Shown: positions 1 through 10,209 of the stretch, in pieces | How the letters are laid out: each line of letters starts with the position of its first letter | How positions within the stretch are numbered: position 1 is the first letter of the stretch | NCBI GenBank assembly: GCA_030704615.1 | Contig: CM060733.1 | Span: 68,822,001 to 68,882,000 of the forward strand | Direction: 5' to 3' | From: Takakia lepidozioides | Lineage: Eukaryota > Streptophyta > Takakiopsida > Takakiales > Takakiaceae | DNA length: 60,000 nt | The notes under the pieces: model-generated | What the model saw: the letters and a program-made list of their open reading frames with translations, nothing else | What the model was told of the DNA's origin: nothing | The model's database searches: none | Position numbers and translations under genes: made by a program

Positions 1-295
1 GCCCGTCGTAGCTGGGAAAATCGGAATCAAGGATGCGCAGGAGCCACGGACTCCTCAGACCAAGATCGTCACCCCGCTCGAAGGCGTACTGGCCTGGGAG
101 ATACTCAAAAGCGGACAATGTTTCCACATTCGAACCAGTATCTTCTGTGTAATCTGTGTACCAGATAACGATGTCTCCCGATGTGGCCGAATACATTGCA
201 TAATCGATGCCTCCATAAGGGCAGTCGTCCCGGTTCCGGAAGCACGACATCCTTGCAAAGGAGGACCTGAGGACGTCTTTGATGCCGATGACAAT
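1..295 (-). CDS. Unknown 'DCPY' protein, partial, runs off the window start
   Basis: On the minus strand from about 295 to 1 an open frame reads MSCFRNRDDCPYGG, then IDYAM, SGDIVIW, a tyrosine/phenylalanine-rich stretch and a PWLLRILD motif before leaving the window. This matches in order the plus-strand protein at 805-1385 (MSCRRN..DCPYHG, DYAM, SGDIIVW, PWVLKIVD), so the pair are diverged paralogues read outward from a shared 0.5-kb centre. A likely splice acceptor (TTTGCAAG/GATGTCG) sits just before the conserved MSC. The conserved Cys-Arg-Asn and Asp-Cys-Pro-Tyr residues could bind metal or form a small fold, but I do not recognise the family. The paralogy between two inverted copies is the main evidence that this is real coding sequence. 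Confidence 0.5.
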   Translation of the reverse strand, partial: MVIGIKDVLRSSFARMSCFRNRDDCPYGGIDYAMYSATSGDIVIWYTDYTEDTGSNVETLSAFEYLPGQYAFERGDDLGLRSPWLLRILDSDFPSYDG

Positions 296-494
296 CACCT
301 TGCGGACAGCAACAAAGCCCTTAGATTTTCGAAATGATGAGAAGCGGAAGAGCAGTGCGGGCTCCAATAATGGACCATCTGGGTCACAAGTACCCACCAA
401 TCATCGTGTAACGTGTTCAACAAGCCAGCGGTGGATGAACCGATACCTCTTTCTCATCCACGGGGTATAGTTTGAAATCTGCCACCGAAGTCCA

Positions 495-545
495 TCCCCC
501 GGATGGAAATTCGGCGCCGCATTTACATTGAAGGGGGGATGGACT
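495..545. repeat. Hybrid palindrome between the head-to-head genes
   Basis: A single dyad centred on GGCGCC at about 517. Its left arm is GGAAATTCGG (the ATTCGG type found at 40-41 kb) and its right arm CCGCATTTAC (the ATGCGG type found at 1.7-2.7 and 8.3-9.8 kb), so it is a left/right hybrid of two palindrome families. A GGGGGATGGACTT phrase flanks it on one side and its near-complement on the other, extending the dyad. Confidence 0.6.
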
Positions 546-804
546 TCGTCGTCTCGAGTGGCTATAGGCCCACCTGGCACTTACTGCCCATAGTTTGCAT
601 GGCAGGGAAGGAAACTGAAACGGCTACATTCATGGATGAGCCAATCTTCATCCATGCAGGTTCCTGTCGGGGGGAAATTTAAATGTGCCCTGGAGTGTTT
701 GTGAGGAATTGCAGCGTTTGCTTGAATTTCTTCCAGCCACCGCGCTGCTACCTCCTCCATCCGGGAGCTGCTGTCATTGAGCGTACTGCGCTACTCTTTT
801 TCAG

Positions 805-1385
805 GGATGTCGTGCCGCCGAAATCCTGCTGACTGCCCTTATCATGGCCACGATTATGCTATGTTCAAACCAGAATCAGGAGACATCATTGTCTGGCTTT
901 CACTTTTCACAGACGCATCTGGAATCAAGCGGGAGTCTTTGCGCGCAATGGAGTATCTGGAGGGCTATTACCGCTTTGAGCGAGGTGAGGGCGAGGGTCA
1001 ATGCGGTCCGTGGGTCCTGAAAATTGTTGACCTCGATATACCAAGGTGGAATGGGATGCCGGACAGATCACGCACGGCCTCACTTTGGCGCTGGAACTGC
1101 TGCCAGTGGACCAGGGAGGACGGCACCGGGGAAAACTATATTCGTGGAGTTCACTCCGCTTTTCCAGTGTATGGAGACATTCGGCTGAGTTGCGAAGACG
1201 AATCGCACGGGCACAGGAGGCCCACAGTGACCTTGTCGATGTATGATGGTGGTATGATTGATGGGCATGACATTGTCGTCAGCTCCACCAAGGGCACCAG
1301 ATCGACCGCATTGCAGTTTACCTCGAGATGCCGCATCAGTAATGAGCTTGTTTTGAGGGCTATCGAAGTTCCGTCGACTTGGTGA
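805..1385 (+). CDS. Unknown 'DCPY' protein
   Basis: An open frame of about 190 codons begins at a probable acceptor (TTTTTCAG/GGATGTCG), with an ATG at 807. Upstream codons are also open, so an earlier exon is possible. Order of features: MSCRRNPADCPYHG, DYAMF, SGDIIVW, an acidic/aromatic block (YYRFERGEGEG), PWVLKIVDLDIP, then a 90-residue C-terminal half with WNCCQW and SCEDESHGHRRP. No signal peptide or transmembrane segment is evident. An AATAAA signal lies at about 1455. It is paralogous to the minus-strand frame at 1-295. I do not recognise the family. It lies next to transposon copy 1 and may be cargo or an unrelated host gene. Confidence 0.45.
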
Positions 1386-1657
1386 CACCCATGTAGAAGG
1401 AGGAAGGGCTTAGATTTGTCTGGAGTTGCTAAATGTGAGACACCGTGTTCGATCAATAAAACAACCCATCGTACCTCACTTCTGTGTGCTTGTGTTTCAT
1501 CGTGTTCAAGAACTGCCGTAATTGGCCCACTGTTTACAATTTGAGGTCTCATTTCTACAATGTGTCTGTCCATATGAATATACCAGAGTCAGCGATATCA
1601 CAGTCCTGAGGTGAAGAAAATCCATGTATGAGTTGTAGGAAACATGTACACGCCGAA

Positions 1658-2698
1658 GCTCGGAAATTCGGCACCGCATTCCATTTTCTCCATGAAGCGA
1701 TTTCTGGCAGCTCCCTTTCCTCCGTTGTCGTCGTAACGGAAATGCTGTACAACATTTCATTTCCTGACATGGCATTACCATACTTCGAATTGAAATGCGG
1801 CGCCGCATTTCCATATTCGACCTTGAACTATCCAAGCATGTCCAGTCGCTAATGCTTGTCCATGTCCATACTTGAAATGCGGCACCGCATTTCCATGTCC
1901 GTCATCGAAATTTCGTACCGGACAATGAAATGCGGCACAGCATTTCCGGAGAGCACAATGGAATGCGGTGCCGCATTTCCGTCGAAGGGTCTGGAATTGG
2001 ACAAACAACGATGGAAGTTCTGGAAATGCGGCACCGCATTTCCATGTCTGTCATCAAAATATCGAATCGGACAATGGAATGCGGTGCCGCATTTCCGTCC
2101 ATCAAGACGGAATGCCCACACGGGTCTGGAATTGGACAAACAACGATGTCTGTTTTGGAAATGCGGCGCCGCATTTCCCATGTTGGGCAATTGAAAGTTT
2201 TTATAGGACAATGTAAGTTTTTATAGGACGATGGAATGCGGTGCCGCATTTCCATCAAAGGGTCTGGAATTGGGCAAACAACGATGTCCCTTTTGGAAAT
2301 GCGGCGCCACATTTCCATGTACGTCATCGAAATTTCTTATTGGACAATGGAATGCGGTGCCGCATTCCCGTCTAGCATCATGGAATGGGGAGCCCAAGAA
2401 CGTCGATGGGTCTGCAGTTGGAAAAATGTCCATCTCCAAAAGGTAAATGCGGCACCGCATTTCCATGTTCGACCTCCGCATTTCGATTTACATCCATGGA
2501 AGGAGCTGGCAATCGACAAAACTGCCGTGTCGGAAACGTGCCGCATTTCCGTTTGTCCGAACAGTTTCTGATGTCCAAACCATGAAACGGAAATTTGTTC
2601 TTGCCCCGGTTTTGGAAATGCGGTGCCGCATTTCCAAAGGAGGTTTTTGCAGTTGCCACATTTCCGTTCAGACATTGAAATGCGGTGCCGCATTTCAG
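1658..2698. repeat. Family-1 palindrome cluster (ATGCGG/CCGCAT), 3' of the ParB/MTase gene
   Basis: About 15 copies of an inverted repeat of the form GGAAATGCGG-YR-CCGCATTTCC. Centres lie near 1670, 1746, 1799, 1881, 1934, 1967, 2030, 2083, 2165, 2240, 2303, 2357, 2451, 2622 and 2684. Spacing is often 53 or 63 bp but less regular than in the 8.3-9.8 kb array. The two central bases vary (CG, TG, CA) while the arms stay complementary. Spacers share phrases such as a 'tctggaattgg(a/g)caaacaacgatg' type sequence, so the cluster grew by local duplication. The first copy (1670) is a hybrid with an ATTCGG left arm. Long frames called on both strands here are artefacts of the repeat. Confidence 0.9.
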
Positions 2699-4002
2699 AT
2701 TTTGGGAGGGACCAGGTTTGGACGATGTTGTCGTTTAGAAGCACATGGGAGAGGGGACATGAAGGACGGGGAGAATTCCCTTTATATACTCTGGAATTGA
2801 ATTTAAATGTACAGAGAGTTCATTAAAATTGTATTAATCTTGAAAATCATCACTACTGTCGTCCTGTCCTTGACTGTCCTGCTCCGCCTCCACCCCGTCA
2901 TTGCCTTTCTCATCTCCAGCGGACTGGTCGTTGGCCAGGCTTTCGAAAATCCCATCTTCACCTTGCGGAACCGACCATCTCACCTCCGTTGGCTCGTCGT
3001 CCTCCCTGTCTGCATCGCTCTCATCCGCTGAATCACATATGAACTTTCGCACCCGTCTACCTGCCTCAGCTGTTGCCAACTCTTTCCTTATCCTTCTGTC
3101 CTCCCTAGCCCTCTCCAAAATCTGCTCTACTTTACTGGGATTCTCACATCGTCTAATCGCTGTATTTGCGAGTTTAGCTGCATAACTAGGAAGGGAGTAG
3201 TCCTTCACCGGGCTCGTCATGAAGTCGGCCCTCGCAAAGAACGGGACATTCTTCCTGGCAGGAAGTGTAGGCCTTACATGTTTCGACCCGGATCCTCCAA
3301 TCCTGCATATAACAATCACCAACGAGACCAATGAGAACCACAGTCCGGATATGCGTTTGACAAAAAATCACACAGAAGGCTTTGCAAACTTACAATGTTT
3401 GCACTCACTCGTATTCCGGGTTCTCCTCGGCATCAATGTCCACTGTCTCTTCCTCCGACTCCGACGAATCCGAGGAGTCTTTGACTTCGATGGGAGCCTT
3501 CACATTCCGTTGCAGCCCTTCCAGATGGGATCCCCAGACGCCTGTGTCCTCCTCGTAGGCAAAGAGGTGCCGGTCGGAAAACCGCCCAGCCCACATTGAG
3601 GCACCTGTTACAATGCCATCCACACATTATGACATGGCCCTTCAGATGTTGCGAATGAAAGCATAACGAGAGTTTGCAGAAAAGCATACAACAAGATTCT
3701 GCATACCTGTCCCACAGATGAGGTCGAGCACTGTGCCCTCCACGTCAGTGCATGTCTCCATAATTGTCTGAATGAAGGCAGGGCTCCGAGTGCGTGAATA
3801 CCGCAGGGGTTCAGTTGAAGTGAGGCTATGAGGGAGAAGTTCCGTGGGAACGTTGTTGAACAGGACGTCGTAATCGATGGGGTCGCAGTTCGGGTCAACC
3901 AACAATCCCTCCTTCCGGAAAGCAAAGGTGGAGTTCTCCTTCACAAAGCAGTATGCATCGAACTGCTTCGTCTGCATACACAGTGGGGAACGATTAGAAA
4001 TC

Positions 4003-4021
4003 GAATGCGGCACCGCATTTC
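4003..4021. repeat. Family-1 palindrome inside an intron of the ParB/MTase gene
   Basis: GAATGCGGCACCGCATTTC lies between the methyltransferase-like exon ending about 4070 and the exon that follows the acceptor TATGCAG/ACGAAGC at about 3976. It is one complete unit of the palindrome that makes up the arrays on either side of this gene. Confidence 0.85.
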
Positions 4022-5259
4022 AAGACTCCTAAGAAAATGAAAGGACGAGTGCCAAGGTCGTAATTACCTTCTTCCCTTCCGACCGAAGGCCCAATGTGTT
4101 GATGCACGTCCACTTCTTCTTCAGAATTGGGACGGCGCTCTTGCGGGTCCACTTCGCAATTCCTGTCTGCGTGTTTTTGCCTCTGCTCGCCAGGACAACC
4201 ACACAGCCTCTGTCGTCCAACACCATGCGGGCGAGCCCGAATCCTTTCTTCCAAAAGTCCTCGGAGTACCTGTTCCAAGATGGCAAAGCTTGCAGTCCTT
4301 CCACAGGCTCTCCGTCTGGAATATCCAAGATGATCATATCGCAAGACCAATCGGTGGCATTTCCGCCCCTCCTGCAATCCTTGTCTGCACACACCCTCTC
4401 AAAGAACGAGACCATCTTCAGAAACCCGGGGGTGTCGGAAGGCTCTTCGGCAGCCGCCTTCTTCAGTGCTCTGCCCTTCAGACCCTCCATGGTCTTCATG
4501 TATGCCAACTTGGCTGCCCGTCCATCCAAAGCCGCCAAGAAACTCTCATTCACACACTGGACTACTGTATCGGGATCCACTTTCGGCCTCTTCATTTCCA
4601 CCGGCTCGAAAGGGTGCCCCCCCGGGGGGTTGAAGAGTGCCTTCTTTGCCGAGCCAGTTCTCGTCCCTCTCGTGACAACGGTGGGCACAGGGGATTTCGG
4701 CTGCGTCTCGGGGGGTGGGCTGGTTGCAAAGTCTCCATCGGAGTCCTCTTCCTCACCCTCTACCTGCACTATCTGTTTCTGCTTCTTGTTTTCTTGGGTG
4801 TCACAACTGCTGCTCCTTGCTGGCGAGTCCGCTTCTTCGACCCCTTCTGTTGAGCCTGCACAGCTGCATCCACCGTCTTCTGTGCCATCTCAGCTGCCTT
4901 TCTGGATTGTTCCAGAGCAGCAGCTTCCTTTGCCGACTCTGGCCGAGCAGGGACACGTCTTTCCTTTCTCTTCTCTTCTGCTTTCGCGTGCAGATCTTTC
5001 TCAGACTCGTCAACAATTCCGCCAGACATGTCCAGGTACCACGGGCATCCAACCAGATGCGCGGCATGCCATTGTTTCTGCATCTCGGGTGTGTAGACAC
5101 AGCTTGGGCCCGCCACGGTCCAAGCCATGAAGAACGGGGGCTCTTGAGCCAGGGCCCCTGTCTGAAGAAGCACGTATTTCATATACCTGCAGGGCAGTCA
5201 GCATGCGTGAGCAAAAGTTGAGACCAACGTACTCGCAGAGTGCAACCTAAACATAAAAT

Positions 5260-5282
5260 GCGAATGCGGTGCCGCATTTCCC
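5260..5282. repeat. Family-1 palindrome inside an intron of the ParB/MTase gene
   Basis: GCGAATGCGGTGCCGCATTT lies between the exon ending MRIVYR (about 5330) and the exon starting MKYVLLQ (5182). The same intron palindrome is kept at the matching place in the fragment captured by the CACTA transposon (25289-25310). Confidence 0.85.
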
Positions 5283-6471
5283 AGACAAACCTCATTACCA
5301 GGCTTTGCATACAAGGACAGCTGGGCTTCACCTGTAAACAATTCGCATTGCAGCTTTTCCCGCTCCCTCCTGATGTGTAAACTCCACGCTCCTTCTTGCT
5401 GTCTGTAGCTCCCTGGCGAAGAGGTTGTCCTTGTAAGCACATCTGAAACGTGTCACGTAGTCTTCCAATGTCTGTGTTCCATCCCATTTGACGTACAAGC
5501 CGAACGAATTTGTATGCATTACGACTTGCTCCTTCGCATTCGTCATTACCTGCGATTCCCACATGCATTGTCACGTAGCAGTTCAGGGAATTCATTTCAG
5601 AAAAGCAACTCTGGGAAGTACCTTGAATTACCTGGAACCACCAAGTCATGCGGTTGAGCCACACATCCACTGCAGGGTCGGAAACTTCGAGTGGAAAAGA
5701 CCACATTGTCCTTATACTCTCCGATGCATTCCAGATCGACAGCCACCGTGTCTGCCATTTCCGATCCAATGTCAGGAGCAGGAAGAAGAGTGGCTATTGC
5801 TAGGAAGGAACTTCAGTGAATTGAAACATCACCTTCTCTTTCGCTTCAACACATGCCGTTGAGAGGTGATGCAGTTTCTCCAACTGCATGGTCGGCTGCA
5901 TGGCCCGAGAATAGTGTTTTGCAATCTCGGGGATGAAGTCCTTTCCAAGTGCCGGATCTGCAATGGCCACCAGCTTCACAAGCTTTGACTTGTATTTCGT
6001 TCTGGACTTGACCCCGGCTTCCTTCAAGTGCTCAGTCAATGACTGCAACGTTTTGACCTGCCCCTCACTTTCCATGAAGAAGCGTTTGGCATGGGCCAAA
6101 TCCAGCTTGATGTTTGACTGCCAACAAAAACATGCAGAAGCGTTACATTCGATTCATGTGGAAAGATTACCGGAAATTGGGGAAGGATGAGCAGAGGGAA
6201 ATGGGAGGACGACTTACTTCGTATATCACCTCCACCATTCCATCCATAGTGAGACGATACCATGTCCGGTCAGTTTTTGCCACGGCTTTCTGAATGAGCT
6301 CGGGCTCCAGCATTTCCGCAAACATGTGCGGATCAGTGAGACCAGTTTTCCTCACCCTGTACAGCATATGTGCCATGTGGGTATGCACGTACGCATTTTC
6401 AGTGACCCTGCAAGGCACACTCTCCAGTTCAGTCCACGAAAGCACGGAAACAAAACAGATTGGAAACCGAA

Positions 6472-6491
6472 ATGCGGCACCGCATTTCGAA
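6472..6491. repeat. Family-1 palindrome inside an intron of the ParB/MTase gene
   Basis: CGAAATGCGGCACCGCATTTCG lies between the ParB-like exon ending NAMADLNS (about 6516) and the next exon, which starts after the acceptor CCTTGCAG at about 6407. Copy 2 has, in the same intron just before its acceptor, GGAAATGTGGCACTGCAG (about 44184-44201), which looks like a decayed half-site. Confidence 0.8.
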
Positions 6492-8315
6492 CGTGCTTGG
6501 GAGGGTATGAGTATCTTACGAGTTGAGGTCCGCCATGGCATTCTTGAGCAGGGAGGAGTCTGCCGCCTTCACCTTGAGGATGACACACTCCACCATGTAA
6601 TGCCAGCCAATGTGCTTGGCATGGTTCTGCTTGATGTACTCCCACCAGGCGAGAAGTCGGTGATTCCCGTCCCACACAAAGAACATTTTACCCGACATAT
6701 GGCCGAAGTCGGGATCACCCTTCAGGTTGCCTCGAATTCGTCGTTGCGAGTGTGCCAGTGGGTATCCCATGTTGACAATTCCTCCGCAGTGGGTCCACGA
6801 GATTCGCCGTCCTCATTCTCAAGGGAAACGTAGAAGGCTGGCGAACCTAGACGGTACCCTTCTCGAAATGCGAACTTGAGCTTATCCACATCTCCGGGAA
6901 GTGCCTGCCTGACGATGGGAAGGGAGACCATGCGACAGAGTGGGATTCGAAGAGTCCGCTGGAATACCTGCTGCCCAGAACTCTGCCAATGCTACTATGT
7001 GTCTCCTCCAACATTGTATCCGCTGCACTTTGGAATTCCTCCGGAGACATTTCTGCTGGTGGCGGCAGGGGCTGAGCAGCTTGAGCATCCCCAACTGGAG
7101 CTGCACTCTGGGGAATCTTTGCGGACAATTGTGCAATTGCAGAGGCCTCCTCCGGGCCTTCAGTGGTCAGGTCTTGCTGAGAACGTTGAGAGGCAGCACC
7201 CTCCTCCGGTACCAGATGACGGTCGATCCCATTGGCTTCGCTGCAGCAGGTTGGAAATCAAGCAGGAACTGGGCTTCAGCTCGTGGAATCGGTTTTGCGG
7301 GAGACTGCTCCGCCCTCCCCCTGATTGCCTTGTGCTTCCTCATTCTTGCAGGTGAAGGTGTCTGCTGCAATTGAATCTGCTTCATTCGCCTGGGTGGGGG
7401 GGAAACGGCCTGGTCCGGTTCAGAAACAAGTTGAAGGACGGGCTGCTTCTTCTTCGTCTTTGCTAGAGAAGGGCTAGACCCCTGCTGGCGATTCTCCATG
7501 ACCTTTGAAGGCGAGTCGCTCTCTGGGGCTTTGAACTGCAAAGACTTGGCCTTGGAAGCCGCGTCCTTGAAACGCACAGGGCTAGGACCGGCAGGAAGAC
7601 CCGTGCTCGTGGATCGGCTGGGTGTGCGTGCTGCAGCTAGCTCCACGGACTCTGCCTGCGGCTCTTTGGATTCCTGCGATCCCTCCAGCACGTCCACCTT
7701 TCCGGTTAGGCATGCAAACATCTTCTGCAGTCAAGTCTCCTAGCATACAGTCTAAGAATTGCAGAAGAAAATAGAGGCGGGTTTCGGTGCTCGATCAGCT
7801 GGCGAATCCCGATAGCACGGAGCTCTCACTGGTGGCTGGGTTGCCTGCGTGGCCTGATGCTGCGAGATGGCAATCTTCTCCTGTAGACGCATCTGCTTCC
7901 TCCCCTTTGGCATTGGCCTATGTCCGAAGTACAATTTTGGAGCTTGCGACGATGTCTCTTCTCTGGTGCACGCACTCCCTCCCTCTCAGGTTCGAGCATA
8001 AGAAAAAAAGAGACAGGGAAAAGGGGCGAAGAGTGCAGATGGAAAGGGCGCGAGAGGGGTGACTGAGGAGACACGACAAAAGAAGATGAAACGACGGTGA
8101 TAAGGACTTGGGTTCGAAAGGGTTGGAGGAAAGTGTCTCCTCGTGGACTTTGCGTCATTACGAAATTCGAATCGTTCAGGATACGCCTGCCGTCCGAAAA
8201 ACAAACATCATTATCCAACGGTCAGGCCGCGCCGCCTCATGCCACTTCAGTCAGATAGAGTGCAGACATGTGCCGCAATTCCGTTGCTCCACGTGTTCAA
8301 ATTTGGAGTTGGAGT

Positions 8316-9830
8316 GAGAATGCGAATGCGGCGCCGCATTTCCGTTAAGTACCATCACGAAGCTACACATCCGTGCTTGTTGGAAGAAAATGCGGCACCG
8401 CATTTCCGTTCCACCTTCACATACCTTAGTTGTTGAACGGAAATACGGTGCCGCATTTCCGTCCCACAGCTCCATGTATGAGATACAAAAGGGAAATGCG
8501 GCGCCGCATTTCCGTTCAGGAATGTCGAAACCTGCGATCCGGACGGAAATGCGGCACAACATTTCAGTTCCCCGTGGTTCATGATTTTCAATCTGAACGG
8601 AAATGCGGTACCGCATTTCCGTTCCCCCTTCACATACCTTAGTTGATGAACGGAAATGCCGTGCCACATTTCCGTTCGGGAAAGTATAGAGGTCTCAGCT
8701 GAACGGAAATGCGGTGCCGCATTTCCGTCCCACAGCTCCAGGCCTCATATACAAAACGGAAATGCGGCGCCGCATTTCCGTTCTAGAATGTCGGAAGTTG
8801 CGACGCATTTCTGTTCCCGCTGTTGACGATTTTCAGTCAGAACGAAAATGCGGTACCGCATTTCCGTTCTGTAGAGTATTAAGGTCTGACCCTGGCGGAA
8901 ATGCGGTGCCGCATTTTCGTTCCAAAGCTCTATGCCTCACATACAAAACGGAAATGCGGCGCCGCATTTCCGTTCTGGAATGTCGGAAGGTGTGACTCTG
9001 ACGGAAATGCTGTACCGCATTTCAGTTCCGATGTTTTACGATTTTTCATAAGAACGGAAATGCGGTGCCGCATTTCCGTTCTGGAGAGTATGAAGGTCTC
9101 ACCTGGGCGGAAATGCGGTGCCGCATTTCTGTTCTAGCTTGTGAGGGAGGTGCGACTCGGATGGAAATGCGCTGCCGCATTTCAGTTCCGATGGTTCACG
9201 ATTTACAGTCAGAACGGAAATGCGGTACCGCATTTCCGTTCTGGATAGTATGAATGTCTGAAGCGGTCGGAATTGCGCTGTCTCAAGCGATCGGAATCGC
9301 ACTCGGCTCCATGCATCAGATACAAAACGGAAATGCGGCGCCGCATTTCGGTTCTGGAATGTCGGAAAGTGCGACTCGGACGGAAATGCGGTGCCGCATT
9401 TATGTTCCCGTTGTTCATAATTCTCAATCAGAACGGAAATGCGGTACCGCATTTCCGTTCCACCTTCACATACCGTGCTTGCTGGATGGAAATGCGTTAC
9501 CGCATTTCCGTTCTGGAGAGTATGAAGGTCTCACCCGGGCGGAAATGCGGTGCCGCATTTCTGTTTCCTTTGTTCATGATTCTCAATCAGAACGGAAATG
9601 CGTACCGCATTTCCGTTCCACCTTCACATACCGTGCTTGCTGGATGGAAATGCGTTACCGCATTTCCGTTCTGGAGAGTGTAAAGGTTTCCCCCGGACGG
9701 AAACTCGGTGGCGCATTTCCGTCGCTCTGGTGCATGACCAAGATGCAATACGGAAATGCGGCGCCGTATTTCCGTCCAGCAGCAATCGAAAGAATCACTC
9801 CGGACGGAAATCTGAAACCTCATTTCCGCA
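8316..9830. repeat. Family-1 palindrome array, strict 53-bp period, between two divergent genes
   Basis: About 28 palindromes of the form ACGGAAATGCGG-YR-CCGCATTTCCGT. Centres read from the sequence: 8330, 8394, 8447, 8500, 8553, 8607, 8660, 8713, 8766, 8852, 8905, 8959, 9011, 9064, 9117, 9171, 9224, 9337, 9390, 9443, 9496, 9549, 9602, 9655, 9707, 9760, 9813. Steps are almost all 53 bp, about five helical turns. Centres cycle among GGCGCC, GGTACC, GGTGCC and GGCACC. The roughly 25-bp spacers repeat in an order of about four (phrases such as 'gagagtatgaaggtctcacc', 'cttcacataccgtgcttg'), so there is a higher-order unit near 212 bp. The array starts about 330 bp upstream of the ParB/MTase start (minus) and ends about 400 bp upstream of the transposase start (plus). 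Confidence 0.92.
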
Positions 9831-10209
9831 TGCTGAACCTGAATGGGTTGCATTGTTCCAAAACAACAGAATTGCGGCCAGTCTTGATGAGCACAACTAG
9901 GTTGTCTGACCGTTTTAACTAACAGTCCTGGCACTTGTCAGTGCGAACGCTCCTGTCTGTACCGAGAATACTGCTGGATCCACCCTCAGGAGAAACTGTC
10001 AGGAGATGTTATTTCGTCGCCGATTCGGCCATCATTGTCTAACTTACTGGCTATGGAATCACACCTCCCACCTTCATGCATGTAGCTTGAAACTATACTT
10101 TCCACTTCAATGTGCGACTTCCAATCGTCGATGGACTCCGCATGGTGCCTGTGAGCCTTCGTCTGTCGCTATACTGAACCTCGCACTTGCCAACTTCGTG
10201 CGGTCTTCG

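Larger units (their letters stand above)
2834..7999 (-). pseudogene. ParB-like / DNA methyltransferase-like multi-exon gene, copy 1 (frameshifted)
   Basis: Read from 7999 down. First exon MLEPERE, then LYFGHRPMPKG (about 7999-7800). Ser/Pro/Lys-rich linker (7721-7167). ParB-like region with PGDVDKLKFAFREGY, FYVSLEN and the motif VWDGNHRLLAW (6931-6516). A helical region (6420-6200, 6099-5800). A WNRMTWWFQ-like block (5769-5620). Then 5564-5328, and a long exon from 5182 with a charged coiled-coil stretch. A methyltransferase-like part (4769-4060) contains SCDMIILDIPDGEP (motif IV position) and LVLDDRGCVVVLAS-like text. The C-terminal exons hold VLDLICGTG (SAM-binding motif I) and MWAGRFSDRHLFAYEED, and an acidic tail ends at 2834. 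Order IV then I fits class-beta N4/N6 DNA methyltransferases. Introns are GT-AG (for example donor GA/GTGAGT near 3408). Breaks: 1-nt shifts near 7945, 6725 and 4785. Confidence is good for one gene, moderate for the domains. Confidence 0.7.

Noticed and set aside
1775-2826. Many overlapping frames on both strands rich in CRIS, AAPHF and MRHRIS
   Set aside because: They are translations of the ATGCGG/CCGCAT palindromes; both strands and several frames stay open because the repeat lacks stops. No codon bias or domain.
4096-5130. 344-codon plus-strand frame
   Set aside because: Antisense shadow of the ParB/MTase exons; the minus strand carries the conserved motifs and matches copies at 25.4 and 42-46 kb.
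8316-9830. CRISPR array
   Set aside because: Regular palindromes with 25-bp spacers look CRISPR-like, but spacers are repeated variants, there are no cas genes and the context is eukaryotic.
8251-9934. Frames of 60-220 codons across the 53-bp array
   Set aside because: Same repeat artefact; 53 bp is not a multiple of three, so successive units change frame and cannot encode a repeated protein.
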